A stretch of DNA of 64,000 nt. Origin: Methylohalobius sp964654415 (GTDB lineage Bacteria > Pseudomonadota > Gammaproteobacteria > Methylococcales > Methylothermaceae). The position numbers and the translations under genes were made by a program. Location of the stretch: assembly GCA_964654415.1 (NCBI GenBank), contig CAZZIP010000005.1, forward strand, positions 62,001 to 126,000. Direction: 5' to 3'. Under the pieces are notes generated by a model that was not told the origin of the DNA, made no database searches, and saw nothing but the letters and a program-made list of their open reading frames with translations. Positions 8,541 to 15,532 of this stretch are shown here, in pieces (the stretch's first letter is position 1; each line of letters starts with the position of its first letter).

Positions 8541-10702
8541 AAGAGAAAGATCAAAGTAAAAAAGGAGTAGCCCAAATACACTCGGATATTGCCCATCTGG
8601 ATGCGCCCTACGTGGCGCACGCTAAAGCGCAAAGCTTGGGCTATCGGTTCGTAAAACACTCTCCACAAAAGATCGCTGACGTGAAAGCGGTAGCGCAGTC
8701 CTTTTCCTGGATTAGGGGAAGGTTGTTCGAACTCCTCATGGATCACAAAAGCATCAGCAAAGATACGCCTTAAGGGCATGGCAAACGCCGAAGCCGAATA
8801 CTGCATCCTGGGCGAAAGTTCGCCAAAGCCGCAGTCCCAAGGGTAAGCTAGGCGCTCGGTATGGCGGGCGTTTCGATGCAGCAGGCGGAAGGTTAACATC
8901 CAAGCCAATCCCAGTGCCAGAAATACCCAAAGGGCAGCGTAAGAGGCGGTTTCCGGCGCTACCGGCGCAAGCCATAAAAAGCCGCGAGAGGCAGAAGCCG
9001 GAAGTCCCGTCCCGGTGAGGCTGATCGTCACTCCCTCGAGCAGTCGCAGCATAGGGGTAGGCAAAATCCCTAGCGCCAGACAAAGCCCTGCCAACCAGCC
9101 CATGCCGACCAAGGCGCTGGTGGACTCTAAGCGGCGCGCCCGCTGGACGTGGTGGCTGCGCGGAACGCCTAAAAACGCCACCCCGAACACTTTGGCAAAG
9201 CACGCCGCTGCAAGCCCCCCGGTCAAAGCCAAAAGGGCGGCGGTCGCTGGGACAAAGCTGCGCAGCACCCCGCTGTCCAAAGCCGAGACTTGGAGCGCGG
9301 CCTGATAGGTGAGCCACTCCGAAACAAAGCCATTGAACGGCGGCAAGGCCGAGATGCTCAAACAACCGATCAAAAACAAAACGGCGGTCACCGGCATGCG
9401 GCTGATTAATCCGCCCATGCGCTCTAAGTCGCTTTCGTGGGAACGCTGCAGGATGGCCCCAGCGCCCAAAAACAAAAGGCTTTTGAAAATGGCGTGATTT
9501 AAGGTGTGATAGAGTGCAGCGATTAGGCCGATGGTTCCTAGGGTTTCTTTGTGTTCGCTATAAAACAGGATCGCAAGCCCAAGCCCCATGAAGATGATGC
9601 CGATGTTCTCCACCGAGTGGTAGGCCAAAAGGCGCTTTAAATTGTGCTGCATTAGGGCGTACAGCACCCCGAGCACCGCCGAAGCGCTGCCTATCACCAG
9701 GACCGCCAAACCTTCACCCCAGTGCAGTTGACCTAAGAGGTCAAAGGCGAAGCGGACAAAGCCGTACACCGCCACTTTCAGCATCACCCCGCTCATCAAC
9801 GCCGAAATGTGCGAGGGGGCGACCGGGTGAGCCTCCGGCAGCCAAGCGTGGAGCGGTACCAATCCCGCTTTCATGCCGAAGCCGATCAGCGCGAGGGCAA
9901 AGGCGATCGCTGCCCAGGCCGGAGAAAGCTCAGCTGCCTTCATTTGCGCAAAGGTGAACCCCTCTCCGAGCCCCACCAGCACACCAAAGGCCAGGATGAT
10001 AAACAAGGCGCCGATCTCGGCCATCAAAAGATAGAGAAAGGCAGCGTGGCGGTTTTCGGCTTTTTCGTGGGTGTAGGCCACAAGAAAATAGCTGGCCACC
10101 GACATCAGCTCCCAGGCGATCATGAAGAAAAAGGCGTCGGCGGCGAGCAGCACCGCTTGCATCCCAGCGACAAACAAGCCGGTGGCGAGCGCCAAAAGTC
10201 CCAAAGAGTAAGGTCCGTGCTCGTACTCGCGCACGTATTGCGGGCCAAACAGCGCCACTGCCAAAAGCACTGTGCTTACGACGGTAAAAAAGAACCCAGA
10301 TAGAGCATCTAATTTAAGGTGCCAGCTCAGCCAAGGCAGGCCAAACGGCAGGATCAGTTCTTGGGACACTTGGCTGGCAGCGGCGACAAATCCTCCGACC
10401 AGACCTAAGATCCCGGACCACAACAGCAGCGGAAAGCAAAGCTGGGCAAGGAGCTTGGGCGTTTTGTCTGCGCCTAAGCCGATAAAACCCGAAACTAAGG
10501 CCAAGCCGACGGCTAGCAAACACAAAGGCAAGGCCACCTTGCTTCCCCACAGCAGCAGGGAGAAGGTCAAAAGTCCAACTAGCCCTAAGGTTACCGCCAC
10601 GAACCGCGAGCGTTGGTGCAGTCTGTGCAGGCCGGCCCCAAACAGGGCAGTTAGCACGAGTTTGCTGTCTTGCAGAAAACTCAAAGCGAGCTTTGGGGTC
10701 AT
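8525..10702 (-). CDS. HyfB-like large antiporter-type membrane subunit (NuoL family)
   Basis: The largest membrane subunit (725 residues). The core channel signature is GFGMKAGLVPLHAWLPEAHP with the conserved Lys, then LKRLLAYHSVENIG. The C-terminal region has the HyfB/HycC-type tail PWDCGFGELSPRMQYSASAF followed by a long amphipathic segment and a last membrane helix, which distinguishes it from NuoL. It is the first of the six complex genes. The ATG at 10702 has a poor ribosome-binding site. An 89-bp gap separates it from the SulP gene, so it may be read from the SulP promoter or have its own. The gap holds a short inverted repeat (GCGT-TGAT-ACGC) that is too weak to call a terminator. Confidence 0.9.
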   Translation of the reverse strand: MTPKLALSFLQDSKLVLTALFGAGLHRLHQRSRFVAVTLGLVGLLTFSLLLWGSKVALPLCLLAVGLALVSGFIGLGADKTPKLLAQLCFPLLLWSGILGLVGGFVAAASQVSQELILPFGLPWLSWHLKLDALSGFFFTVVSTVLLAVALFGPQYVREYEHGPYSLGLLALATGLFVAGMQAVLLAADAFFFMIAWELMSVASYFLVAYTHEKAENRHAAFLYLLMAEIGALFIILAFGVLVGLGEGFTFAQMKAAELSPAWAAIAFALALIGFGMKAGLVPLHAWLPEAHPVAPSHISALMSGVMLKVAVYGFVRFAFDLLGQLHWGEGLAVLVIGSASAVLGVLYALMQHNLKRLLAYHSVENIGIIFMGLGLAILFYSEHKETLGTIGLIAALYHTLNHAIFKSLLFLGAGAILQRSHESDLERMGGLISRMPVTAVLFLIGCLSISALPPFNGFVSEWLTYQAALQVSALDSGVLRSFVPATAALLALTGGLAAACFAKVFGVAFLGVPRSHHVQRARRLESTSALVGMGWLAGLCLALGILPTPMLRLLEGVTISLTGTGLPASASRGFLWLAPVAPETASYAALWVFLALGLAWMLTFRLLHRNARHTERLAYPWDCGFGELSPRMQYSASAFAMPLRRIFADAFVIHEEFEQPSPNPGKGLRYRFHVSDLLWRVFYEPIAQALRFSVRHVGRIQMGNIRVYLGYSFFTLIFLLWVIS

Positions 10703-10791
10703 AATTAATTGCGCCGTGTAAATAAAGCTTAAATGTAATAGATTCTGTTGCTTGGGTACATTGAGAAGGCGTTGATACGCTGTTTCTTATT

Positions 10792-12669
10792 TTACGGCCT
10801 TTGCGGTTTCGCTGCCTTAATTGTGCCTCTGTGACACAAGCGTTCTATGTCTTTAATGAGCTCATTGAACTCGGCTAGGCTTGCCTCAAAGCGCACCTTT
10901 TTGCCTGGGGGAAGCTCTTGAAAAAAGCCCGCCAATCTTTCTCGGATTTGGTGCTTGGCGCTCCTAAGGCGGATTTCTATCTCTTCCCCCCGATGCTCTA
11001 GCGTCAAGTAAAGTGCAATTTGCGCTTTCAATTTGGGTTTGCGGTGCGCTGCTGCAGGATGGAAAGAAGCCGCCTCGTGCAGTTCCAATCCGCGGATTTC
11101 ACAACGCCCGCCGCTTCTTTCATAGTCATCACAGAACTCGTGCAAAAACTCCATCACGGTGTGGTCGATAAAAGAAGCGTTGCTCAGATCAAAGACTATG
11201 GTTTTCCCTTTGGGCAGCCCGCTTAGCGCTGATTTTAAGGCCAAGAAGTTGGAGAACACCGCCGCCCCGTCGATAATAACGTGGAAAGTTTCGGGATCGG
11301 TCTGCTCAATCCGATAGGCGATTTGGAACAGTTCTTTGAGGCTAACTCCGCGTAGCAGGTGGAGCACGGCCTTGGCAGCTATCCCCAATCCCACCCCGAC
11401 GAGCAGGTCGGTGGCGAGCACGGCGAAGATGGTGAAGGTGAACAAAAACAGCTGTTCTTTGCCAATCTCCCAGGTTTTGTAGAACTCTTTAGGCGAGGCA
11501 AGCTTGTAGCCGACAAAGATCAACAGCGAAGCCAGTGCGGCTTTGGGGATTTCGTGGATAAGGCGTGGAAACAAAGCGACGAAGACGAGCAAAAACAGGC
11601 CGTGAAAGAAGTTGGACCATTGGGTTCTGGCGCCGAAGTTGATGTTGGCGGTGGAACGGACGATCTCCGAGATCATCGGCAATCCCCCGATCGCCCCAGA
11701 TACCGCCGTGCCGATCCCAAGCGCGGCGAGGTCGCGGTTTAAATCGCTCTGGCGCTGAAAGGGATCGAGCTTGTCCACCGCCGCGGCCGAAAGCAGCGTC
11801 TCCAGGCTGGAGACCAGGCAGATGCTCACCACTGCCAGCCAAAATTTGCCGCTGCCGATCAGGGAAAAATCGGGAAAGGCAAAGCCGTCGAGGAAAGTCT
11901 GGGGGATTGGCAAAAGCTCCAACGGCCCCACTTCAAAGAAAGTCGAATGCCAGGAGTATTTATGGGGGTGCTCCAGATCAAAGTAAAGCCCCAAAGCCAG
12001 TCCCACCGCGACCACCACGATGGGAGCAGGAACCCACTGACAGAGCTTTAAGCGGGGTTTTAGGAGTTCCCAGAAAATCAAAATTAGCAATCCCACTACG
12101 CCAATCAAGGCGATCTCTGGGTTGGCGTGCAGTAGGCTTTGGGGGAGGGCGGCAAGATTGTCCAAAAGCTCCCCTTCGGCTTTGACGTCGATCAGAACAT
12201 AGAACTGCTTGATCATGATGATGACGCCGATCGCCGCCAACATGCCGTGGACCACCGAGGCCGGAACCAGGGCGACGAAGCGCCCGGCCTTGAGCAGCCC
12301 TAACAGCACCTGAAGCAGACCGGCACACACGATCGCCGCCAGGGCCCGATGGTAGCCTGCGATCGGGTCGCCTTGGCTTAAGCTTTCCACCGCCCCTAAG
12401 GTCACTACGATCAAGCCAGCCGCCGGTCCCGAGATGGTCACATACGAGCCGTTGATGCGCGATACTAAAAGACCCCCTACCATGGCGGCGATGAGACCGG
12501 CCATGGGGGGGAAGCGGGAGGCCATGGCAATTCCAAGGCACAGGGGGAGGGCGATGAGAAATACTTGAAACCCCGCCAATAAATCAAAACGCCAAGAGTC
12601 TTTCAGGCCGGCGAGACCAGATTTGGGAAAGCCAAGGGGGATTTGCTGGGTAGTGTGCATAGCAGACAT
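10792..12669 (-). CDS. SulP family anion transporter with STAS domain
   Basis: A 625-residue SulP (SLC26-type) transporter. The membrane domain spans about residues 25-420 with about 12-14 helices. Family motifs are visible: MAGLIAAMVGGLL with GPAAGLIV, and SSLETLLSAAAVDKLD near the second half of the substrate site. A STAS domain follows (about 440-560; VFDLSNASFIDHTVMEFL). Known substrates of the family are sulfate, bicarbonate and other anions; the sequence alone does not decide. Location upstream of a proton-pumping Ehr-type complex makes bicarbonate or another anion driven by ion gradients a reasonable hypothesis. The last 60 residues after the STAS core are charged and helical (EELPPGKKVRFEASLAEF). 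A sigma-54-like promoter lies about 30 bp before the start. Confidence 0.9.
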   Translation of the reverse strand: MSAMHTTQQIPLGFPKSGLAGLKDSWRFDLLAGFQVFLIALPLCLGIAMASRFPPMAGLIAAMVGGLLVSRINGSYVTISGPAAGLIVVTLGAVESLSQGDPIAGYHRALAAIVCAGLLQVLLGLLKAGRFVALVPASVVHGMLAAIGVIIMIKQFYVLIDVKAEGELLDNLAALPQSLLHANPEIALIGVVGLLILIFWELLKPRLKLCQWVPAPIVVVAVGLALGLYFDLEHPHKYSWHSTFFEVGPLELLPIPQTFLDGFAFPDFSLIGSGKFWLAVVSICLVSSLETLLSAAAVDKLDPFQRQSDLNRDLAALGIGTAVSGAIGGLPMISEIVRSTANINFGARTQWSNFFHGLFLLVFVALFPRLIHEIPKAALASLLIFVGYKLASPKEFYKTWEIGKEQLFLFTFTIFAVLATDLLVGVGLGIAAKAVLHLLRGVSLKELFQIAYRIEQTDPETFHVIIDGAAVFSNFLALKSALSGLPKGKTIVFDLSNASFIDHTVMEFLHEFCDDYERSGGRCEIRGLELHEAASFHPAAAHRKPKLKAQIALYLTLEHRGEEIEIRLRSAKHQIRERLAGFFQELPPGKKVRFEASLAEFNELIKDIERLCHRGTIKAAKPQRP

Positions 12670-12695
12670 CTTCTATTCCAGGACGCGAAGCAAGA

Positions 12696-12711
12696 AACAA
12701 CCTTCGTGCCA
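12696..12711 (-). promoter_or_regulatory. candidate sigma-54 (-24/-12) promoter of the SulP-Ehr operon
   Basis: On the minus strand the sequence reads TGGCACG, four bases, then TTGTT. The -24 half is a perfect match to the sigma-54 consensus TGGCACG, and the spacing of four bases is exact. The -12 half (consensus TTGCA/T) has T instead of the usual C in the GC dinucleotide. The predicted transcript would start near 12686, about 17 bases before the SulP ATG. The operon's last gene encodes a sigma-54 activator, which raises the plausibility. The mismatch at -12 keeps confidence moderate. Confidence 0.5.
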
Positions 12712-12766
12712 CGATTTAAGTTATTGAAAAATCAAGATAGGTTTTGTGCCCTGGTGGCTGAATGGG

Positions 12767-12800
12767 GGAAATCCACCGGGAATGGCAAAGGAAATCCACC
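12767..12800. repeat. 11-bp direct repeat GGAAATCCACC, possible activator site
   Basis: GGAAATCCACC occurs at 12767-12777 and again at 12790-12800, 23 bp apart, roughly two turns of the helix. The first copy also forms the right arm of an imperfect inverted repeat (CCTGGTGG at 12750-12757 and CCACCGGG at 12773-12780). The position, about 55-90 bp upstream of the -24 element, is that of a sigma-54 enhancer. The site also lies just before the divergent multicopper oxidase promoter, so it could serve either gene. Confidence 0.4.
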
Positions 12801-12804
12801 AAAT

Positions 12805-12836
12805 AATATTGATAATGATTATCGTTTGCTTAAAAT
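12805..12836 (+). promoter_or_regulatory. promoter with Fur box for the multicopper oxidase
   Basis: The 13-bp palindrome GATAATGATTATC at 12811-12823 is a strong match to the Fur (ferric uptake regulator) site, with further A/T-rich hexamers to its left. It overlaps a plausible sigma-70 promoter: TTGATA at 12809-12814, 16 bp, TAAAAT at 12831-12836. Fur bound with Fe2+ would cover the -35 region, so the downstream oxidase should be expressed when iron is scarce. The start codon follows 33 bases after the -10 box. Confidence 0.75.
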
Positions 12837-12869
12837 AATGACTGCGGATTAAGACGAGGAGCCAAGGCT

Positions 12870-13889
12870 ATGTTTTTTGCCGCTTTTGCCATGCTGCTTT
12901 GGAGCATTGGGTCGCTTCCAGCCCAGGCGCAGATACGCCAATACTACTTAGCTGCCGAGGAGGAAATTTGGGATTTTGCCCCATCCGGTCAGAATCTGGT
13001 GCATTGTTATCCCGATGCTGCGCCGTGCCCCTTGCCCGAACCCTGGACTAATAGCCATCGCTTTCCGGTGGTGCGCTTTGTCCAGTACAGCGATGCAAAT
13101 TACACCACGCGCGTGCCACAGCCTGAGTGGCTTGGGATCTTAGGACCCATCCTGCGCGCCGAGGTGGGCGATGAAATCCAAGTCAGGCTATGCAACCGCA
13201 CCGGCCGCGAGGTGAGCCTACACCCACACGGTTTGCGCTATCGCAAGGAGCACGAAGGGGCGCATTATTCTGGAGTCAACTCAGGCCAAGGGCCGGGGTT
13301 GGGAGCGGCCGTCCCACCTGGACAGTGCTTTGACTATGTATGGCTGGCCGACGCTGAAAGCGGCCCTGCGCCCATGGAACTAAGTTCCAAAGTCTGGTGG
13401 TACCACTCCCATATCCACGAGCCAAGCGACGTCAACGCAGGGCTTTTAGGGCCGATCATCGTTACCCGCCGTGGGGAGGCAAAGCCCGACGGTTCTCCTA
13501 AGGACGTAGACCTTGAATTGGTGGTCGCGTTTTTCGTCTTCGACATGCTCCAAGGCGAAGAGGCTGGTCTGATGCACAGCATCAACGGTTATATCTTCGG
13601 CAACCTTAAAGGTTTGATCATTCCTTACGGCAAAAAAGTGCGTTGGCACGTGCTGGGCATGGGCAACGAACTCGATCTGCATACCCCCCACTGGCACGGC
13701 AAAACGGTAGAGCTTGGGCGCTTAGGACAGTATTGGACCACTCAGCGCACCGACGTGATCGCGCTTTTGCCGGCGCAGATGGCTTCTGCCGACATGCTCG
13801 CCGACAATCCCGGCGAGTGGCTGCTCCACTGCCACGTCTCTGACCACATCGACGCTGGTATGGTAACGACCTACCAGATTCTGCCTTAA
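12870..13889 (+). CDS. ceruloplasmin-like multicopper oxidase (two cupredoxin domains)
   Basis: A secreted 339-residue copper oxidase with a signal peptide ending near residue 20 (PAQAQ), which has no basic residues in its n-region. All copper motifs are present: HPHG and WYHSHIHE in domain 1, HTPHWHG and HCHVSDHIDAGM in domain 2. Thus the trinuclear centre is complete and the only type 1 site is in domain 2, since domain 1 has Ser where a type 1 Cys would be. Segments such as GILGPILRAEVGD and GEWLLHCHVSDHIDAGMVTT closely resemble vertebrate ceruloplasmin repeats. Fe(II) oxidation in the periplasm is a good guess, supported by the Fur box upstream; oxidation of Cu(I) or organic substrates is possible. 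GAGGAG sits 8 bases before the ATG. Confidence 0.9.
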   Translation: MFFAAFAMLLWSIGSLPAQAQIRQYYLAAEEEIWDFAPSGQNLVHCYPDAAPCPLPEPWTNSHRFPVVRFVQYSDANYTTRVPQPEWLGILGPILRAEVGDEIQVRLCNRTGREVSLHPHGLRYRKEHEGAHYSGVNSGQGPGLGAAVPPGQCFDYVWLADAESGPAPMELSSKVWWYHSHIHEPSDVNAGLLGPIIVTRRGEAKPDGSPKDVDLELVVAFFVFDMLQGEEAGLMHSINGYIFGNLKGLIIPYGKKVRWHVLGMGNELDLHTPHWHGKTVELGRLGQYWTTQRTDVIALLPAQMASADMLADNPGEWLLHCHVSDHIDAGMVTTYQILP

Positions 13890-13892
13890 GGG

Positions 13893-13924
13893 TTGACATT
13901 TAAATGATAATCATTATCATTTAA
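13893..13924 (+). promoter_or_regulatory. promoter fully overlapped by a perfect Fur palindrome
   Basis: TTGACA (13893-13898), 16 bp and TATCAT (13915-13920) form a strong sigma-70 promoter. A 25-bp palindrome with a single central base (13900-13924; core TGATAATCATTATCA) covers the spacer and the -10 box, and it matches the 7-1-7 Fur consensus exactly. It begins 3 bp after the multicopper oxidase stop codon. Transcription of the two small genes downstream should be tightly iron-repressed. Confidence 0.88.
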
Positions 13925-13950
13925 GCCCACATAACCTGTGGAGCAACGCG

Positions 13951-14172
13951 ATGTTCATTCCAGCCGTCTCGACTCTAGAAAAATTCATCCGCCCTGTGGT
14001 TTTAAGCGATACGGTGAGGTTGGAGTCTCCAACAGGAGTTTTGGTGCGCCTTCTGGCACAAGGAAACCTCCACGCCGCCGAATTTCGCTGTTTGGATTAT
14101 CCCAGCCGGCTTCAAGTCAGGCGGGCGCTGCTGAAAAGCTGTCTTATGAGCTTGACGGGAGAGTGGCCATGA
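13951..14172 (+). CDS. small iron-regulated protein of unknown function
   Basis: A 73-residue protein I do not recognise. It has no signal peptide or membrane helix; the centre (LVRLLAQGNLHAAEFRCLDYP) is predicted to fold, and the C-terminus is basic then hydrophobic. It has two cysteines, not arranged as a metal motif. It does not carry the HemP/HmuP signature. GGAG lies 7 bases before the ATG. It is the first gene after the perfect Fur palindrome, and its stop overlaps the next start (ATGA), so the pair forms a two-gene iron-starvation operon. Confidence 0.65.
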   Translation: MFIPAVSTLEKFIRPVVLSDTVRLESPTGVLVRLLAQGNLHAAEFRCLDYPSRLQVRRALLKSCLMSLTGEWP

Positions 14173-14426
14173 GAGACTTTGAACCACCGGAATTATCCAG
14201 CCTGGTTGCTGTGACTTTCCACCTGATGAGCTGTTACACCTTAAGGCCTTGCCCTAGGTTAGCAGGCAAGGTGGCCGAACACCTGGAGGTTCTGCTAAAC
14301 GCGCACGGTGAAGCTTTCGGTCCCTGGCAGGGGGCTTTCGTTAAGATGCGCAATTACTGGCTACAGCTGGCCTTTGGCGGACGGAATCGCCCGGGGCTAA
14401 AGTCCGGTGAAGAAAACCTTCACTAA
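14169..14426 (+). CDS. small protein of unknown function, partner of upstream gene
   Basis: An 85-residue protein, start ATG at 14169 overlapping the stop of the previous gene (ATGA). It begins with an acidic segment, then a helix with several His/Cys (FHLMSCYTLRPCPRLAGKVAEHLEVLL), then an aromatic, basic tail. No signal peptide or membrane helix is obvious. A longer reading from a GTG at 13938 in the same frame is unlikely because it would overlap the upstream gene throughout. The family is not known to me. A rho-independent terminator follows 50 bases later. Confidence 0.6.
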   Translation: MRDFEPPELSSLVAVTFHLMSCYTLRPCPRLAGKVAEHLEVLLNAHGEAFGPWQGAFVKMRNYWLQLAFGGRNRPGLKSGEENLH

Positions 14427-14474
14427 GCGCGCTAGTTGTTGGCCTGGCGATCCTAGTCAGCCTCCTCTCCTTTG

Positions 14475-14501
14475 GGCGGCTTAAAGCCGCCTTCTTTTTA
14501 T
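14475..14501 (+). terminator. rho-independent terminator after the Fur-regulated small genes
   Basis: GGCGGC, a TTAAA loop and GCCGCC (14475-14491) form a perfect 6-bp GC stem, followed directly by TTCTTTTTATT. It ends the Fur-controlled transcript before the cytochrome c gene. Confidence 0.85.
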
Positions 14502-14610
14502 TCTGACGTATCGTTTGGGGGCAGAACGCATCGGTTCCCCGATTGCATTTTTCAACTCCTGGATTTTATGCTAGAAGAAAAGAGCGCTAAAACCAAAACG
14601 GAGGAGTCCC

Positions 14611-14907
14611 ATGAAATACTGGCTATTGATCGTTTCGACCGCTTTGAGCGCCAATCTTCTGGCCGCCGATCCCGAAGCCGGCAAGGCCAAAACCCAAGTC
14701 TGCGCCGGCTGTCACGGCGCTGACGGGATCGCTACCAACCCCGCCTATCCCAATCTGGCGGGTCAAAATGCCCAGTATCTGGTCGCAGCGATGAAGGCCT
14801 ACAAGGACGGCAGCCGCACCAACCCGATCATGAAGCCGATGGTCGAGGCGCTGTCGGACGCCGACATAGAAAACATCGCAGCGTATTATGCGAGCTTGAA
14901 GAAGTAA
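14611..14907 (+). CDS. periplasmic monoheme cytochrome c (c4/c553 type)
   Basis: A 98-residue class I cytochrome c. A signal peptide ends near residue 18 (NLLAAD). The haem motif is CAGCH and the distal Met is probably in PIMKPM (residues about 70-76). The segment YPNLAGQNAQYLVAAMKAYKDGSR is typical of single-domain relatives of cytochrome c4. GGAGGAG lies just upstream of the ATG. It is a monocistronic unit between a terminator and a decayed region, and is a likely electron carrier to the terminal oxidase encoded nearby. Confidence 0.92.
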   Translation: MKYWLLIVSTALSANLLAADPEAGKAKTQVCAGCHGADGIATNPAYPNLAGQNAQYLVAAMKAYKDGSRTNPIMKPMVEALSDADIENIAAYYASLKK

Positions 14908-14916
14908 CCGTCGCGC

Positions 14917-15075
14917 TCAACTCAAGGCCACATCCGGAGCCGTCATCGCGATGAACCCCAGTATGGTCCCCAAAGTCGCAAGGTCTGCATTCCCACGCTC
15001 CTGAGATTCGGGAATGACCTCGTCGATGACTGCGTAAACCATGGCCTAGCCGCGAACGCCATAGCATAAAGAACA
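14917..15075 (-). pseudogene. C-terminal remnant of a ZIP-family metal transporter
   Basis: Read on the minus strand from 15042, the DNA encodes 41 residues matching the end of bacterial ZIP transporters: MVYAVIDEVIPESQ, then DLATLGTILGFIAM, ending DVALS at a stop codon (14917-14919). Just upstream, AMAFAA is in another frame; in intact genes it continues as AFAAGAMVY, so about two bases are missing at the junction. No start codon or upstream domains remain. This is a frameshifted fragment of a zinc/iron-type permease. Confidence 0.7.
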
Positions 15076-15094
15076 CCGCTCAACCATACGCAGG

Positions 15095-15532
15095 CTAAGA
15101 AGCGGTGCCGGTAAATCGCCGGGAAGGTTCCAAGCAAGGCTTTTCTGCTCGCTCCCAAGGATATTCGGGCATCGGGCAGGTACTCATCAGGAGGGAAAAA
15201 TGCTCCCAAGGGTATTCGGGCAAAACCTCATCAGGAGGGAGGAGGGGCTGGTAGCCGGGTGGGAACGGGAAAGGGGCGGTTACGAGCTCCAATACTCCGG
15301 CCAGTTCGCGCGTTGCGAACATTTCTAGACCTCCGGCTAGCCCGATGAAAAAACCGATCGCGCCTCGGCATTTGGCTTCCCGGAGGGCAATGCCGGGCAC
15401 GTCCAAAAAGCCAAGGGTTATTGCGGCAAGACCCCGGCCGAGCTTATGGGCAGCGGTTTGGGCTTGGGTCTCCGAGGCGGTCAAAGCGATCAGCGCCAGG
15501 CAGGCTGCTTTCCAAAGACGTGCTTTGCTCAT
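15095..15532 (-). CDS. TIGR04073-family exported protein with duplicated tail
   Basis: A 145-residue exported protein with a signal peptide (to about residue 25) and the TIGR04073 signatures KLGRGLAAITLGFLDVP and ELVTAPFPFPPGYQPLLPPDEVLPEY. This family is found in organisms with exosortase systems; its function is not established. After the normal end (PEYPWE) the DNA is duplicated: about 45 bp at 15151-15195 repeats 15202-15240, with the second copy read in a shifted way, giving a second PEYPWE. The tail is therefore probably junk, and the gene may be decaying. The other copy of this family in the window is at 22083. Confidence 0.65.
   Translation of the reverse strand: MSKARLWKAACLALIALTASETQAQTAAHKLGRGLAAITLGFLDVPGIALREAKCRGAIGFFIGLAGGLEMFATRELAGVLELVTAPFPFPPGYQPLLPPDEVLPEYPWEHFSLLMSTCPMPEYPWERAEKPCLEPSRRFTGTAS
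15151..15240. repeat. imperfect tandem duplication of about 45 bp
   Basis: GCTCCCAAGG-A/G-TATTCGGGCA followed by CTCATCAGGAGGGA occurs at 15151-15195 and again at 15202-15240. The copies differ by a few substitutions and a 6-bp length difference in the middle. The duplication lies inside the 3' end of the TIGR04073 gene. Confidence 0.8.

Noticed and set aside
3327..10702. Functional NiFe hydrogenase-4 or formate hydrogenlyase
   Set aside because: Three of four NiFe-binding cysteines are replaced in the large subunit, there is no ferredoxin-like subunit, and no maturation genes are in view.
3327..10702. Respiratory complex I (nuo) operon
   Set aside because: Only six subunits, of HyfB/C/E/F/G/I type, and the HyfB C-terminal tail is hydrogenase-branch specific; nuoE, F, G, A and J are absent.
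10703..10791. Terminator between the SulP gene and the HyfB-like gene
   Set aside because: Only a 4-bp stem (GCGT/ACGC) without a T run; too weak.
13951..14172. HemP/HmuP haem-uptake regulator
   Set aside because: Iron regulation and size suggested it, but the conserved HemP core (VxIxHxGxxYxLRLTxxGKLILTK pattern) is absent.
13938..14426. A 162-residue protein starting at GTG 13938
   Set aside because: Its first half is out of frame with, and overlaps, the 73-residue gene; the ATGA junction at 14169 gives a better start for the second small gene.
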